From NCBI GenBank assembly GCA_003508835.1, contig PUFA01000116.1:62001-126000 (forward strand): a stretch of DNA of 64,000 nucleotides, written 5' to 3'. This DNA comes from Eonycteris spelaea. Lineage: Eukaryota > Chordata > Mammalia > Chiroptera > Pteropodidae. The stretch's first letter is position 1; each line of letters starts with the position of its first letter. Below, piece by piece: positions 1 through 12,223 of this stretch. The position numbers and the translations under genes were made by a program. A model generated the notes under the pieces. It saw nothing but the letters and a program-made list of their open reading frames with translations, was not told where the DNA came from and made no database searches.

Positions 1-1000
1 CCGCGCCGCGAGCGCCTCTCCTGCTCCCCGCGCGGCCCGCCACCCGCCGGGTAATGGCGCCTGGGTGGCCGAGGGCTGGCAGCGAGGAGGGCTGGCTCCC
101 CCCGCGGGGGCGCAAGGGCGGCTGGTGGGGGGGCACGGGTCGTGGGTGCCTGCTGGGAGCAGGGGCGACGGGTGGTTGCGCTCTGGGGGCTCTGGGTGCG
201 GAGGGCCCCGCCGGAGGTCGCACCCCACAGTTTGGGGACAGAGCACCGACCGCGAGGAGGACTGCGGGGGAACCCACGGGGCAGCACCCCAGGGCGCCGA
301 GCTCTGCGCCCGCGCGCCCGCAGCCTCGCAGCTGCGGCCGGCTCCCGCGCGCCCCCGTCTGCCTCCCGCTCTCCTAACTTGAAGCCACAACAGCCGGGCC
401 CCGGGTCCCGGGCGGGTGACAGGGAGAGCGAACCGCGGGCGCGGGGAGGGGGGCTGGGGGCGCCCTGCTTCCCTCCCTCCCCAGCCGAGTCGTCTCCCCT
501 TCTCCCGGGAAGTCGGGAGGCCCGCTGGAGCCTGCGGGGCAGCTCAGTCCGAGGCCCCCCCCACCCCGCACCCCGATTCCTGCACCTCGCCAACCCCGTT
601 TCCGTTTCTAACGGATTCAGGTGGAGGCCGAAGCATCTGGGGTGCGGGCCACTTTCCCACGGCTCGTCCCGCCCCGGCACTTCCCGCCTGCCCCGGCCAC
701 CCCTCCCTGGGCAGCGACGCGGGAGGAAAGGACGCGCAGGGTGCCGGGTCGGGGCGCGGAGCTCCCCTGCTGCGTTCCGGGGCGCTCCAGCGCCACCGTG
801 TGGACAGCTGAGCGCGGCGCCTCGGCGCAGGCTCCGCCCGCACCGCAGGCTGGGGTCCCCCTCCCCTCCCGCCTCCCGGGTCCGCCCCCGCCTTCTCCGA
901 CCGGCCCCATCTGCTTTCTAGAGGCTCTGGGCGCTATTGCTTCCCGTCTCCCACCCTGCGCCCCCCACCATTCCCCTCCACTCTTGTTCCCAGCCTTCCA
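1..1000. promoter_or_regulatory. CpG island at left edge of window
   Basis: The first kilobase is very GC-rich, with dense CpG and several GC-box-like runs. This is the composition of an unmethylated mammalian promoter island, and it continues past the left edge. A donor-like step (CCGG followed by GTAATG) lies near position 50, so the first 50 bases could end a plus-strand exon. I cannot identify a gene. Open frames run through the block in several phases, which is expected when stop codons are scarce and is not evidence of coding. From about 1,000 the CpG density falls and ordinary sequence begins. An island outside any gene, or one serving a minus-strand gene to the left, is equally possible. 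Confidence 0.65.
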
Positions 1001-1184
1001 GCTGGGACGACCTTACCCATCCCTGTCGCCAGCCGGGACTGCGCTAGGGCCCTGGTGGGCTGCCGCACCTGCCCCGACCCTTTGCCGCTGCGTCCGCACC
1101 AGGTCAAGGTGGGCCTCTCCACCGCACTCACCTTCAGGGACGCAGTAGCGCTCCCTGCTCGGCCGCGGTGCTGGGACTACTTCT

Positions 1185-1236
1185 ACTTAGGGGTTCAGAA
1201 AAACCCGCAGACTCTTCTATACTTAGGGGTTCAGAA
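1185..1236. repeat. two-copy direct repeat, 34-bp spacing
   Basis: The 18-base string TACTTAGGGGTTCAGAAA appears at 1,185 and again at 1,219, giving a short tandem duplication with a 34-bp period. The intervening bases differ. It lies on the right shoulder of the CpG island. No function is implied. Confidence 0.75.
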
Positions 1237-3208
1237 ACCCCGCGAGGCCCCCACCCCTAAGGCCACACAGAGGCTCGCCCTCCTTGCTGTGTCTTTGAGT
1301 CCAAGGCCATCTCCTGGCCCCACCAGCAAGCCCAGACACCCCAGAGAGACCCTGCCGGTCTGATTGCCTCCCCCTCCATCTCCGTGCCCGGTGGAGAATC
1401 TGGATGCTGGCACATGCTGTCTTTCGGAAAGGACAGTCGCCCCCACACTCTCCAAGAGCTCTGAGCCCAGCGGGCAGTATTCAGTTTTAATCAAAGTTGA
1501 TGCCACACTGGTCCTCTGCTTAATCCTCTGTGCTTCCCCTTCACTGCGTAGCCAGTGCAATCATTAAGGTGGTTTAAAAAAACACATATCCTTCACCGCA
1601 ACTATAAAAACAAAGGAAACCAGTATCCCCACAGCTAAGAGGCTCCCTGCCCGGCAAAGGCCTCCTGCACAGGCAGTTAGCTGTCCCCCACAGATCTGGG
1701 GTGGCGGGAGGGGGGTGAAGGAGCTTACTGTCCCACTTCACTTTGAAGAAGGAGGCAACGATTATAGGGGCCATAAATCTGAACTTTAAAAGTCATCTCA
1801 TTTAGATAAATAGAAAGCCTTGCTGTCACCCCCCCTCCGCCCCACCCAGCTGTGCTTTTGATCCCAGGAGGCTGCCTCTCCCAGAGGGACTTGAAAGGAA
1901 CACCCAGCTGCTGGAGTCTGGATCCTGACATTTCACTAAATATAGACGCCATTAGCGTCTCGCTTCGAGGTCTACATATACGGACCCCTGTAGGAAATAT
2001 GCATGGATGTATGACACAAGCTAAGAAGCATTATATACACTTCTTGTTCTAATATATTGTATACAAAATGTAGGATTTCTATGGGCACAGTCTATACGTA
2101 TATATCATACACGACTCTTTATAGTTATGGATATCGATGAGAACAGACGAAACATAAGATAAAGAAGGCACACATGTCCCTCGCTGCTAAAAATCATATT
2201 CTCAGGTGAGCTTGGTGGCTTCAAATTACCATGTGGTCAAAGTTAGAAATCCTAATTAAGCAATTTCTATTTTAAATTATTTATAATATGAAAAAGCTAT
2301 AAAACTCATAACAGCTGGGGAGAGAGCCGAGGGACAAATTTGTACTGAGAGCATCAAATCTGAAAATTAAACAGAAGCTATGGAGACGGAGGGTGGTCAG
2401 GACAAGCAAGAGTCCCTCAGAGGCCAGTGTGAAGGGAGACAGGACACTAGCGAATTAACAAGGTGTCCCACTGGGAGGGTGTCTCGGGTGCTGTCCAGGT
2501 TGAGGGCCCGTTAAGTGACTCAAGAAGAATCCGGCCACGTTCTTCCGCCTTGCATAAGGAACACAACGCACTGTAAAGGATGTTTCAGAGTTGGTGTGCA
2601 GGTCTGTGCATGCGTGTTTGCAAGCGTGCGTGCAAACACGGGTCCGGAATTGCCCTGAACACTGATATAGGCGAACTGCAAACTCGATCTTTAGATATGC
2701 CATGCCGTCGGCACTCTGAGGTCCCAAATGCAGAAAAGAAACCGGGTAACGTTTTAGGATAAGAGGAGTAACAGAATGGCAGAGACCTGCAAGCTAAGGC
2801 CTTTAATGTTTATGATACATAATTAATTCACAATTAATTATGACCTTGCATGACTTTTCAGAATCCGTCCTCCAAATAAGGAAAAAGATATTTGAAAGGC
2901 TAGCAAAACTTTGCAACGGGCATTTAAAAACAAAAACAAAACAAACAAAAAAAAACAGCTGTAGCATTTCAGAAGGGAACATGTCACTCCACCGTCCCCA
3001 CCCAGCCTGTCATCGAACGCCCCCGACATGCGATCTTGAGGGCGGCCTCCATCCTTATGTATTCAGTAAGCTTGGAAAAGCAGTTCTAAAAACATTTTAT
3101 GATGTTCTCACATCAAGATTTTAATTCTTCAATACCGAAAACCATGTCCAATGATGCGTTTCCCTACCTACGGTCAAAGGCTTACTTCTTCCCTGTTGTT
3201 AGCGCGAA

Positions 3209-3246
3209 TGTGCGTGCGTGCGTGCGCACGCGCGTGAGTGTGTGTA
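3209..3246. repeat. TGCG/GT microsatellite
   Basis: A run of alternating purine and pyrimidine (TGCG repeats, then GCACGCGCG, then TGTG) covers about 38 bases. Such runs mutate by slippage and can adopt left-handed DNA. It lies in otherwise AT-rich unique sequence. Confidence 0.85.
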
Positions 3247-4093
3247 TTTATTTTCCCTGGAATCAAGTTGCAAAACAAATATGATAAGTCATTGGAATTA
3301 GGCAGATGCTGCAAAATATGGCAGGCGCATAGTCATTTTTTACAGTGACAGCAAAAGGCAACTTTTGGGTCTCCGTGCAAGCTGAGTGTTGTAAAACACC
3401 CAAAGCACACTGAGTTCAGCAGGTGGGCATGATTTTGATTAGCCGAGAGGTTTTCTTTTTCTAGAAGAAAATTATTATCTTCTTCCCCTTTCTCCGCAAG
3501 GAGAAGGAGGGCAAAGCCCAATTTAAGGTTTTTATTCTTTTCCAAACACTGATATTTGGAGAAATGAAATGGCCAACTCAGCACGCTCTGAAGGAGGGCT
3601 TCCTAGCAGACTAGTCACCAGTATCTTTTGGATATTGTCACCTCGAACTCATATAAACGGGGAGAAATAAAACAATTGGGTAGCTTGAGAAAAACACAGT
3701 GTTAAATATATAAATGCAAAGGATATTTGCCATTCAACTCTCTCTTCACCTCTCTCTCTTTTAAAAAAAAAATGTGGGTTTTGTTGTTGTTGTTGTTGTT
3801 TTTGCAAGATGACTGCCAATCAGGGTCTGGGTACTACTTTACAAACAGGCAATGTCAAGCACAAGAAAAAAAGGATTGCTGGCCTTGGCTTTTAAAAACT
3901 ACAGCAGTATAGTATGAACGGAGTTCAAATTAGTACTGAAGAGATTAATATGTTTTAAAGGACACATTTATTTCAACCCAACAAAGAGGCTTACAGTGAC
4001 ATTCCATTTTAATCTGCCAACAGCACTTTCCCCTGCATTTCCATACTGCCAGATGCCACACATGCTGCTGCCTGCCCGCCCTGGTGGCATGGA

Positions 4094-4140
4094 CACAGGT
4101 GCATGCTGGACACAGGTGCATGCTGGGCACAGGTGCATGC
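4094..4140. repeat. 17-bp tandem repeat, three copies
   Basis: CACAGGTGCATGC starts at 4,094, 4,111 and 4,128, an exact 17-bp period. Each copy carries a CAGGTG E-box core. The array is short and nearly homogeneous, so it is probably a recent local duplication. Confidence 0.85.
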
Positions 4141-5634
4141 GCTCAGCCAACACAAGCAGTAAAGCCGCTACCACGTAAGTTAAACAACCGTCCACTCAAC
4201 CGAACGCTATGTGCACCTAGGGCAAGCATGTCGTCCTTAGCCCAGCGGGGGACGGCCCGGCCCGGCCTTCCTTTCTTAGAGATTCTCCCTCTCATTGGTC
4301 ACCTCGCCCCCTGGACCCTGGTCCATGGCCCGCTTCTTCTTTCTTCCCACTTTATCTTCCTTTCCTCCCTTTCTCTTTCTTGCCTTTCATGCCTGTCCTG
4401 GACCAATTGCTGTGGACCAATATCAGTAGCCTATATTACACTTTTCTCCTCTAAAGATTTCTCGCCATTCTCTGAATACTTATAGAACCTCGCTTTTTAT
4501 CACCAATGTTGGCTCAGAAATTACCCCGATTATCACTACAGTTTCTGAGGATGCGACGATAGGTGCCCCAATGTTTTCCAGGGCTCTTAAGATTTTTGGG
4601 GCGTGAGATATAGTGAGAGTCGTTGCTGCGGTTTGTCCCCAGCGACCACTTGAATGTGACCGAGTCATTATCTGAAACGTCTCAATTCCTACATCGGGCA
4701 TGTTCGCTGAAGAGGGGAGGGACTCTGCTCTGAAGTGTCCCCAGAGCTCCTGGCCCTTGTCAAGCCCTGTGCTTCTGTGAGTCCAGTGCATTAAGCGACA
4801 TCTGCTTCCCTTTTAAAATGACATTAATGAGCCTCTGCAATTGGGTGTTTCTGTTTTTTTAACTGGCAGAGGTGATGGTGGCGTTCTGGAGGAAGAGAAA
4901 GCTTTGATCCTGTGACCAATGGCAAGCATTCGGAAAGACCATGGCCAGGTCTGCCACAGAACTAACCGTGGCACAGGCTGGTAGCACACGGGGCTCAGAC
5001 ACTCACTGGGGTTTCATTTTTTGTGTCATGTCACCTAAAGAGATTCTTATGGTCTTTCTGGAAAACAGCAATGGATTAGGAGAGGAAAGAGAGAAACAAG
5101 GTCATTCAAATGCAGGGTCTTTAAATAGCAGAAAAGAGAACAAATGCGGATCCATGTCACCCTGTCATGTGATTCTCCTCATCTGCACGCCTGGAGAAAC
5201 AGTTACAGAAAATTAAAAATGTGACGCCACCGAAAATGACTCCAGTCGTAAAGCGGGGCGGGCTACCGTGTAGTCCTAGAATGCAGGGCAGGACTTAAAT
5301 CCGGGCAGGCCAGCAGGGCTGGTCACCAGAAATGGCAGAAGAAAGTGACATAAGCCCCGTGAACTGGCCCTCTGGGGCCCACCACGGCGAGATGCAGAGA
5401 AGGGGAAAGAGACTTCCTCTAAGTGTCAGGTGACAGTGAGATGGCTTAGAGGGCCGGCCAGAAGCCGATGCCGGGGCAGAAATGTGGATCTCGGAATCCA
5501 TGTCTGTCGCATGCGCCGTCGGGTTTGGGACGCTCGGCTGACAAGAGTCTGCGCGCACCGTTAGCTCAGTAAAAGAGAAAGCGTCCCCATGCAGGGGCAG
5601 CGGCAGAGCCCAGGTCAGGGCCAAGTGCAAGCGT

Positions 5635-5760
5635 TCCACTCACTCCTTCAGGAAACACCTGAGGGCCGACTGCGTGCTGCGCGCCGTGCTCCGGTCGAGG
5701 GATGGACCGATCGGTGAAAACGAAGACAGTCCTTGTCTTCAAACAGATCAGTCAACACCC
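5635..5760 (-). repeat. L2 LINE 3'-end fragment, antisense
   Basis: Read on the plus strand, this has the layout of a reversed L2 tail: a CACTCCTTCAGGAAACACCTGAG start, then a diverged form of the 'activity of cancer-like' L2 tail words (CTGCGTGCTGCGCGCCGTGCTC), then GGTGAAAACGAAGACAGTCC and CTTGTCTTC. The match is by eye to the L2 consensus and is strongly diverged, with many added CpGs. L2 copies this old are inactive relics. Confidence 0.6.
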
Positions 5761-6035
5761 GCCACAGTGAGTCAGGGCGGACGCTGCCAACGACAGGGCC
5801 AGACTGGTCATGCCTTTTTTTTTGTAAACTGATATTTTTTCTCAACTTCTCGTTCACGTGGATCCCTTTACGGTGTGGTCAGTTTTACCAGAGACTGTTA
5901 GAAACATCTGATCACAAATGCGCTCCTGAGAACACCCCACTTGCCGGCTGCAGGGGCGCCAAGCGGCGTGTTCACCCCAGTGATGCAGCGGCTCCCAAGA
6001 GCTGCCTCTGGACGGGCCATGCGAGGGTCCTCTAG

Positions 6036-6178
6036 ACCCTGTGAGAAACGAAAATGTGGGGCCCAACCCCAAACCTACTGAAGCCAAACTCAGGGCTAGG
6101 GGCTAGCGATCTGGGCTTTAAGAAGTCCCCCAGCTGAGCCTGAGGTGCACTCAAGTTCAAGAAACGCTGCACTAGCAT
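6036..6178 (+). mobile_element. MER5A-type hAT-Charlie DNA transposon relic
   Basis: The order of words fits MER5A, a short non-autonomous hAT element: AATGTGGGGCCCAACCCC, CCTACTGAAGCC, a GGGCTAGGGGC middle, CTTTAAGAAGTCCCCCAGC, TGAGCCTGAGG and finally a degraded terminal inverted repeat (CAAGAAACGCTGCAC). It is non-coding and long dead. The left end is diverged, so that boundary is approximate. Confidence 0.7.
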
Positions 6179-9100
6179 AAAGCAGCACAAGACACTTCTC
6201 CTAACGGCACGCAGGTGACCCGGAAGCTTCCGAAACCGGTTGCCTATCTTCAGGAAATGGCTGACCAACCTAAAGTACTTAGTGAGGATTCTCCCGAGGG
6301 CAGGGATTTTTGGAGAATGTACAATGGCTCGTCTTCCTCATTTAAAAAGAGGTTATCCTAGCAGTTTGCTCAAAGGCAAAATAGAAGGGGGCACATCGGC
6401 CTTGGCAGGGCATCTTCAGATTGCTCTTTTGCCCTCGAATTGAGGGGTTTAAGGCTCGTCTCAGGAAGAAGGCAGGAGAATAACAAAGCAGACACTGAAG
6501 ACAGGATAGAAGCTGAGACACCGAGCCCGTCGGGCTGATCTCAGAGGGACTTTGATTTTGCATATGAGCAGAGAGCCTCTCCCATCTTGCCAGAATATAC
6601 ATAATTTGGCAGACCGGTTCTGCAGAATTGCAAAGGAGAAAAAAAAAAGCCTTACATTCAAAAATTGATTTTATGAAAAAATCCTTGGTGCCTCTGGTTT
6701 AGACACACAGTTTTTTTAATGCAGTAAAAAAAAAAAAATCTTTCTCACGAATTAAAAATCAATGAAGTTAATAAACATATTTAAGTTGAAAACTGACTTT
6801 TCGAACTTAATTTTCCTGAACCTACTCCTTTAAGGCACACTAAAATGTCTGTTATAAAGTCCATTTTATTTACTTATTTTTTGCTGTCACTTAAAATTTC
6901 TTCTAAATCTCCACAGGACACACCTCCACATTTAAAAATGGGCCGACGTTACTTTCGGTGGCTCACCAGTTTTCCCGCGTTTTAACACATTCTCGGGACC
7001 CCACGCACGGGCCTGCTATTTCCAGGTAAGGGTTAATACACACACAACAGAGCCTCAATACGAAGCATGAGACCTAACCCCGGAAGGGAAAATAGACCTC
7101 AAGCCTGCCGCTCAGGAACATAACCTTGCTGGGAGCAAGGACAAGAGACAGTGATGCCAAGCCCTGGCTGCAGACACGGCAGGCAGGCGTGAGAAGCAGC
7201 GGGTTCTCGTGCATGAAAACGGTGCATTAGAGGCAATAAAACTGCAGCAGGGCCCTGTCTGCGCCGCCCCGTGGGCAATTCAGGTCACCAACCCCGGCCC
7301 CTTGTCAACTCCACTCCACCCATTTCCGAACAATTTCCTTCTCCTACCAGGGAAACATAGCTTTATCTATACTATTAATTGCATTTCAAACCGCTGCAAT
7401 TTAGAACTCAAAAAAAGTAACTCCCCTAACAACTTACATTTCTTATTGCTTGACAGGTAAACAGAAGTTGCCCCCTGGCTAAATAAACCCATTAGTCATA
7501 TGAGCCTGCGAGTTGAACAGTGTATTTTCCGCACTCAGAGCAAAAACAAAATTGATTCTCTGCTACGACACAGAGGTGGGTCCCAGCTGTCACTCAGATT
7601 GCATTATAGTCCCTGATGGGTTCCCAGTACCTCCGACCTCCGTATCGCACTTATCGTCACCCAGACAATATCATTCATATGGAACTTTTTCAATCTTCAT
7701 GCAAAAGAATGGATGGGTTAATGCATTCAAAGGACTTTGAAGGATTCCTCAGCCGTCTTGTGGTAGAAGAGGCACCATAAGGCTGTGTCTACACCTGCCC
7801 TTCGGGGTCCCTTTATTTCTCTCAGAGCTCCAACATCATGCACAATCTCAAGTTCCACTCCAAATGAGATGCAAATGTCTGATTGTGATCAAAATAGATT
7901 CTGAGCTTCCACGTGGAGATATTCAAATCCATAAGATAAATACCTTTCTTGAGTACTTAATTTGTGCAGAGAAAAATAATATAAATGATTAAATCCAAAT
8001 CTACTAGGAGATAGAATACAGAATTCAGGTGTACACCACGATCAAACATAAGATTCCATTTGTGCCACAGATCCTCAGGGTGTCCACTTGTCCCAGGATG
8101 GGCATTTTAAGGGAAAACTGGGAATACACGAACTTTTTTTCCACTGATTATATCTGCATCTTGCTAAGCCTTCCCATCAAAAACGGTGAATGCCAGGCCT
8201 CGAACTTCACAGACGGCAACTGATTCCTTGGGAAGGCAGCTTGCTGGATTTGTCCACGAGATGGAAAGCAGCCGCCGGAAATGACGGCATCCCGCCAGCA
8301 CAGAGCGTCGCGACGGTTAAGCCAGGCCCGGCCCGTGGTTTCTGTTTCTGGTTAACGTGACACTATGACAACCTCCGGAACCAACCGCAGCTACAGGAAG
8401 AGAACCAGGGCGAGTGACCTACGGACTCTTCCCTGTCCCATTGATGTCACCCATCTTCGAGGGGAAAAAATCCCCATCACCACTAAGATCATTGCGATTC
8501 TGGTTTTTGCCGAAGTCTCGTTCGAAGCGCGACTCACGCGTTCGTTGCCTCGCCTGCCCCTCCCCGCGCCCCCCGCCCCCGATTCTGTGACTTTTATCTT
8601 TTTGCCATTTCCCTATTGGTGTTGATCAGCTCAAACTGCTCAAGGCATCGGGGAAGATTTCTACACAGCTGTCTCCTTCCTGCTCACCGACTTACACGAC
8701 GACCCTGGACTCGCCCCGTGCTGCGTGCCGGGGAAGGGTGGGCATCGCTCACTGAGCTGGTGCCTTGGGGGACGCCCGAGCACGGGCGGAAAGGTTGATT
8801 TCCTCACTGATAACAGAGAGTAGAAAGAGGGCACCCCGCGGGCCCCCCGAGCACTGCGCCCTCCGGTCCCGTCTCTGAACACAGCTGCGTGAGGGCTCGA
8901 AGGCTCGGAGCCGCAGCGGCCTTGCTCAGCCACGGGAAGGAAGATGGGGCACAGCCAGCACCCTCACGCTGGAGCTGCTGGGCTGACACCGGGCCACCCC
9001 CTGCCCGAGACAGGACCTCTCGTCTCCGCCCCTTTCCGTTGGGGTTGGCAGGTATACAGAAGTGTCCCTAACAGACACCCTCGAGCCCCCCGCTCCTGCG

Positions 9101-9312
9101 CTGACGGGCTCCGGGTGCGAGGAGAAGGCGCTAAGCACCCGTCTTCGCATCTACAACTTGAGGACATCCCAGGGGACTGAGCCCACCGGCCCCGCCCACC
9201 GCGCGGGGCCCTCCAGAGGGTCCAGGGCACTGCCATCTGGGACCCAGGCTTCTGACTGCTGCCCGCCCCCAGGAGACGGCGGCCTCCTCTGCTCCACACC
9301 CCACAGAACGTC
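6179..9312. other. gene-free stretch with AT-rich core
   Basis: No gene or clear repeat is visible. From about 6,590 to 7,010 and again from 7,320 to 8,160 the sequence is AT-rich and CpG-poor, with poly-T/poly-A tracts near 6,711 and 6,726. From 8,250 it turns GC-rich and CpG-dense towards the minisatellite. The AT-rich parts could be conserved non-coding DNA, but that cannot be judged from one genome. Confidence 0.55.
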
Positions 9313-9550
9313 TCTCAAGCCCCGCCCCGACGCCTCTCAAGCCCCGCCCCGACGCTTCTCAAGCTCCGCCCCTGGTGCCTCTCAAGCCCCGCCCGAGCCT
9401 CTCAAGCCCGCCCCGACGCCTCTCAAGCCCCGCCCGAGCCTCTCAAGCCCGCCCCGACGCCTCTCAAGCTCCGCCCCGACGCCTCAAGCCCCACCCCCGA
9501 CACCTCTCAAGCTTCGCCCCTGGAGCCTCTCAAGCCCGCCCCCCGACGCT
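9313..9550. repeat. GC-rich minisatellite, 11 copies of about 22 bp
   Basis: Eleven adjacent units of 20-23 bp start with TCTCAAG (one copy lacks the first TC) and continue with variants of CCCCGCCCCGACGCC. Copies differ in unit length (CCCGAGCC versus CCCCGACGCC) and by occasional substitutions such as CTTCGCCCC. Most units contain a CCCGCCC or CCGCCCC core resembling an Sp1/GC-box. Two unit variants alternate in the middle of the array, which suggests duplication of a two-unit block. Open frames through the array are repeat-driven and not genes. Confidence 0.95.
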
Positions 9551-11554
9551 TTCCGACTGCGGTCTGCGGTTCTGGGGGGCAAACGTCTGTCTGTGGGGCT
9601 CGTGTGGCCTCGTACACACTCCTCCAGCTATGGCATTTGGAGACGCGTCTCTATCCCAGAGGCCTCGCGCATACCGAAGTGAGGAAACGTACGGGGTGAG
9701 ACAGTCCCCACCCGGGGACACCAAAGCCGCGGAGAAGGGGCGCGGGCCCAGCCCCGAGGGCACAGGGAATCGCCGCTTTCCCTGATTAAAAAGCCAACGA
9801 AGCAAAGCGCTTAGGTTCACCAGCACTGTACACTCGAAGTGCTTTCCGGGATGCGACCTCGTTGCTCTGAGCAGGCTTGCGAGAGGCCGCCCCGCTGCGG
9901 GCCGGAGGAGGAGCCGGAGTCTGTCCGCCGCCGCTGCGGGCCAGGGGGCGACAGGACGGGAAGCCCCGGGGGCAGCAGGCGGGGCGGGGCAGCAGGCGGC
10001 GGGCGTCCAGGGCCCCGGCGACGACAGCGAGGATTATAGCCGCACGTCCACGCAGCCCGGAGCGCTGCACGCGGAACACCTGGCCAGAGCTGGTTTTCAG
10101 CACTCGCGTGTGTTTTTATTCTGTCGCAGAATAAATCGTCCTTCTGGACTTGCCCGTGGGAGGGGCGAGGCCCTCGCGTCTCAGCCCGGCCCGCAGAGGG
10201 GGCGCTCCCGCAAAGGGGGTCGAAGGTGGATTTCCCCCATGTTTATCGGCCCTGTGTGTCCCAGGCAAGGGCCGGCGATGCTTCCGACGGCGCTTCCAGA
10301 ACTTGGAGAAAAGCAAGAAGAAGAGGCTCACGCCGTGCGTTCCCGTCATCCGGCGGCCTGTTCTGACTGCTTGGCGCCTGGGTGGTGTTTGTTCTTTGCC
10401 TCGATCCAGGAGAAGAAAACAACAGGAGGAAACTGGATAAATCCACGCCTCACCGGCCCGCCGACGGTTCCCACAGCTCCTCTCCCCCGTCCACACCGCC
10501 ACCCCGTGGCAGCATCCCGACCCCGGCAAACCACCTGGCGAATCCTATCCCTCACGGCCTTTTGTTTTGACGGCGCTTTGATGGACTCATTCAACTGCAA
10601 ACAGGAAAGCAGCACACAAACAACAGAGAAGACAAAGCGAAACAAAGGCCCCTTTGTCGAGGAGGCGCTGGGTTGCAGCCCAGGGAGGGAGAGCGGCCCG
10701 GAGCTTGACACGGCCGCGCGGGGCGCTGCGGGCGCTCGCAAACGGGCCTGCTCGGCCGGCTGGCCACGCGGCCCCTGGCTCTGGTCAAACCGCGTCTGCA
10801 TCCGAGCAGCACAGAGAGGGAGGTGGGCTTCCAGAAGACGTGTGTTCCCTGTGAAAAGCAAGACGGCCGCTCCGCGAATGTTCTGGACGCCCTCAGAGAC
10901 GCCGGAGTCGGGCCGTGAGCAAACCACGGCGCTGTTGTCTCGTTTATAGACTGGCTCTTCCCGGGCGGGAGGGCCAGGGGCCAGCTAAATCCCCGTGCCT
11001 CGCGGAGGAGGGACACATCACGCGGGTGGGTGTGTGCCGAGAACATTCCTCCTCCTCCTTCTTCCACGATAGAGGGGCGCCCAGAGAGAAGAGCTTACGC
11101 GGATAGCTACCACTCCACCTTGCTGAGGGACGAGGGGAATCTAAGGACCTTGGACAGCAGCCTGACGCCGTCCTGTATCTGCACCAGTCATCCCGGAGAA
11201 CGTGAATTTGATGCCCGTTGAGAAGCTAGTCATTCATTGGGGAAAAGCAGCATCGCAACTAATTTTCAGTCCCACTTTGAACATGCACATGTTTCTATAA
11301 AAGGATCTGGGAAGTCAGGACACTGAGCAATCAATCCGCTGGACACTCACATTAAATTTTTACAATCGTATGTTTTACATCCATCATCTCATTCACTAAT
11401 CGTGCAAGTCCAGAGCCCAGGCTGTCCCTGTACTACATGATAAGGGACCATCCCCGCTCACCCTCTGTACACTTACAGCTGTCATTTGATGAGTCACGCG
11501 CTTAAAGCACATCCCAGGAAGCTGTGAGATGGAGTTTCTTGGTGGCACAATTAC
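9551..11554. other. gene-free, CpG-rich unique sequence
   Basis: This is mostly GC- and CpG-rich unique DNA, densest at 9,830-10,080 and 10,640-10,930, falling to average composition after 11,200. A weak MIR-like piece may lie near 11,365-11,440. Several open frames overlap here on both strands, but none has recognisable domains or convincing exon borders. Confidence 0.5.
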
Positions 11555-11842
11555 AGCCCTACTATGAAGCTCAGCTCAAATGCCACTGCCTCCCAGAGGC
11601 CTTCCATGATTGCTTAAACCACTGCTAGCCTTGTTGAACCCTCTTCAGTCCTGTAAGTATGTGCTTTAAAGACACACACGTCTCGACCTCCGATGGAGGT
11701 GACACACATTACTGAGCCGTCATGATGGCCGGCCACATCCTATCTCCCCATTCTAAGTTCCTTCATAAAAACTGATGTGTCTGATTCAAGTTCTTCCAAG
11801 GAACTCTCTGGTACACGGAGCAGGTGTTCAAACTAAAAGGCG
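11555..11842 (+). repeat. L2 LINE 3'-end fragment
   Basis: The sequence AGCTCAGCTCAAATGCCACT, followed by CCCAGAGGCCTTCCATGA, is a standard L2 3'-region signature. Downstream are TTCTAAGTTCCTTCATAAA and a degraded tail where L2 normally ends (CTGGTACACGGAGCAGGTG). The middle is diverged. It is an ancient, immobile relic in sense orientation. Confidence 0.8.
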
Positions 11843-12120
11843 GCCCATTTCAGCCATGCTTACCCACAACCAGCGCGTCTTCACAGAGGGGGTTCCCTCG
11901 GGACCCACTGTGTGGCAGCCCATCAGGAGCCAGGGCACTGCCGTTTGGGCACCACTGAGACACGAGTGATATTAAAACATCGTGCCGCCCACACCGCTGT
12001 GTTTCAGAGACTACAGACCACAATCTGTGGGTCAGGCGCATGAGTTATGAAATTAGGGTATGATTTTAAAGAAAATGTGAAAAGGTGCCGGCCTGGGCAT
12101 GTTTTTTTTTTTTCCTACAG

Positions 12121-12223
12121 ACGCCTTGGACTCCGCTCAGACAGGCTGTCCTGTTGGATGGTCCCTCGGGACTGCTCCCGCCTCCTTCGCTGCTCATAAC
12201 CAGTGTCCGTCACAGTCTTGGAG
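12121..12223 (+). other. candidate internal exon (splice-site bounded), unknown gene
   Basis: A strong acceptor (a run of 12 T, then CCTACAG ending at 12,120) is followed 103 bases later by a near-perfect donor (GGAG then GTGAGA at 12,224). Two of the three frames are open across the interval. In frame 1 it would encode 34 residues rich in leucine and proline, with no domain I know. Strong paired splice sites at normal exon spacing are more than composition alone usually gives, but the T-run acceptor could be chance, and an untranslated or lncRNA exon fits as well as a coding one. I saw no matching neighbouring exons. Confidence 0.25.

Larger units (their letters stand above)
1001..5634. other. 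gene-free stretch, becoming AT-rich
   Basis: I see no gene here. Composition falls from GC-rich at the left to AT-rich between about 1.75 and 4.0 kb, with homeodomain-type TAAT/ATTA cores around 2.2-2.3 kb and 2.8 kb. Small features inside are an imperfect tandem duplication at 1,185-1,236, an alternating purine-pyrimidine microsatellite at 3,209-3,246, a TTG triplet run near 3,779-3,802 and a three-copy 17-bp repeat at 4,094-4,140. The rest is unique sequence without recognisable repeats and may be intronic or intergenic. Confidence 0.6.

Noticed and set aside
142..921. 259-codon open frame in the left CpG island
   Set aside because: Composition-driven; overlapping frames of similar length exist and none shows a known motif.
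9313..9550. Regular short repeats as a CRISPR array
   Set aside because: Units are contiguous without unique spacers, and the genome is mammalian.
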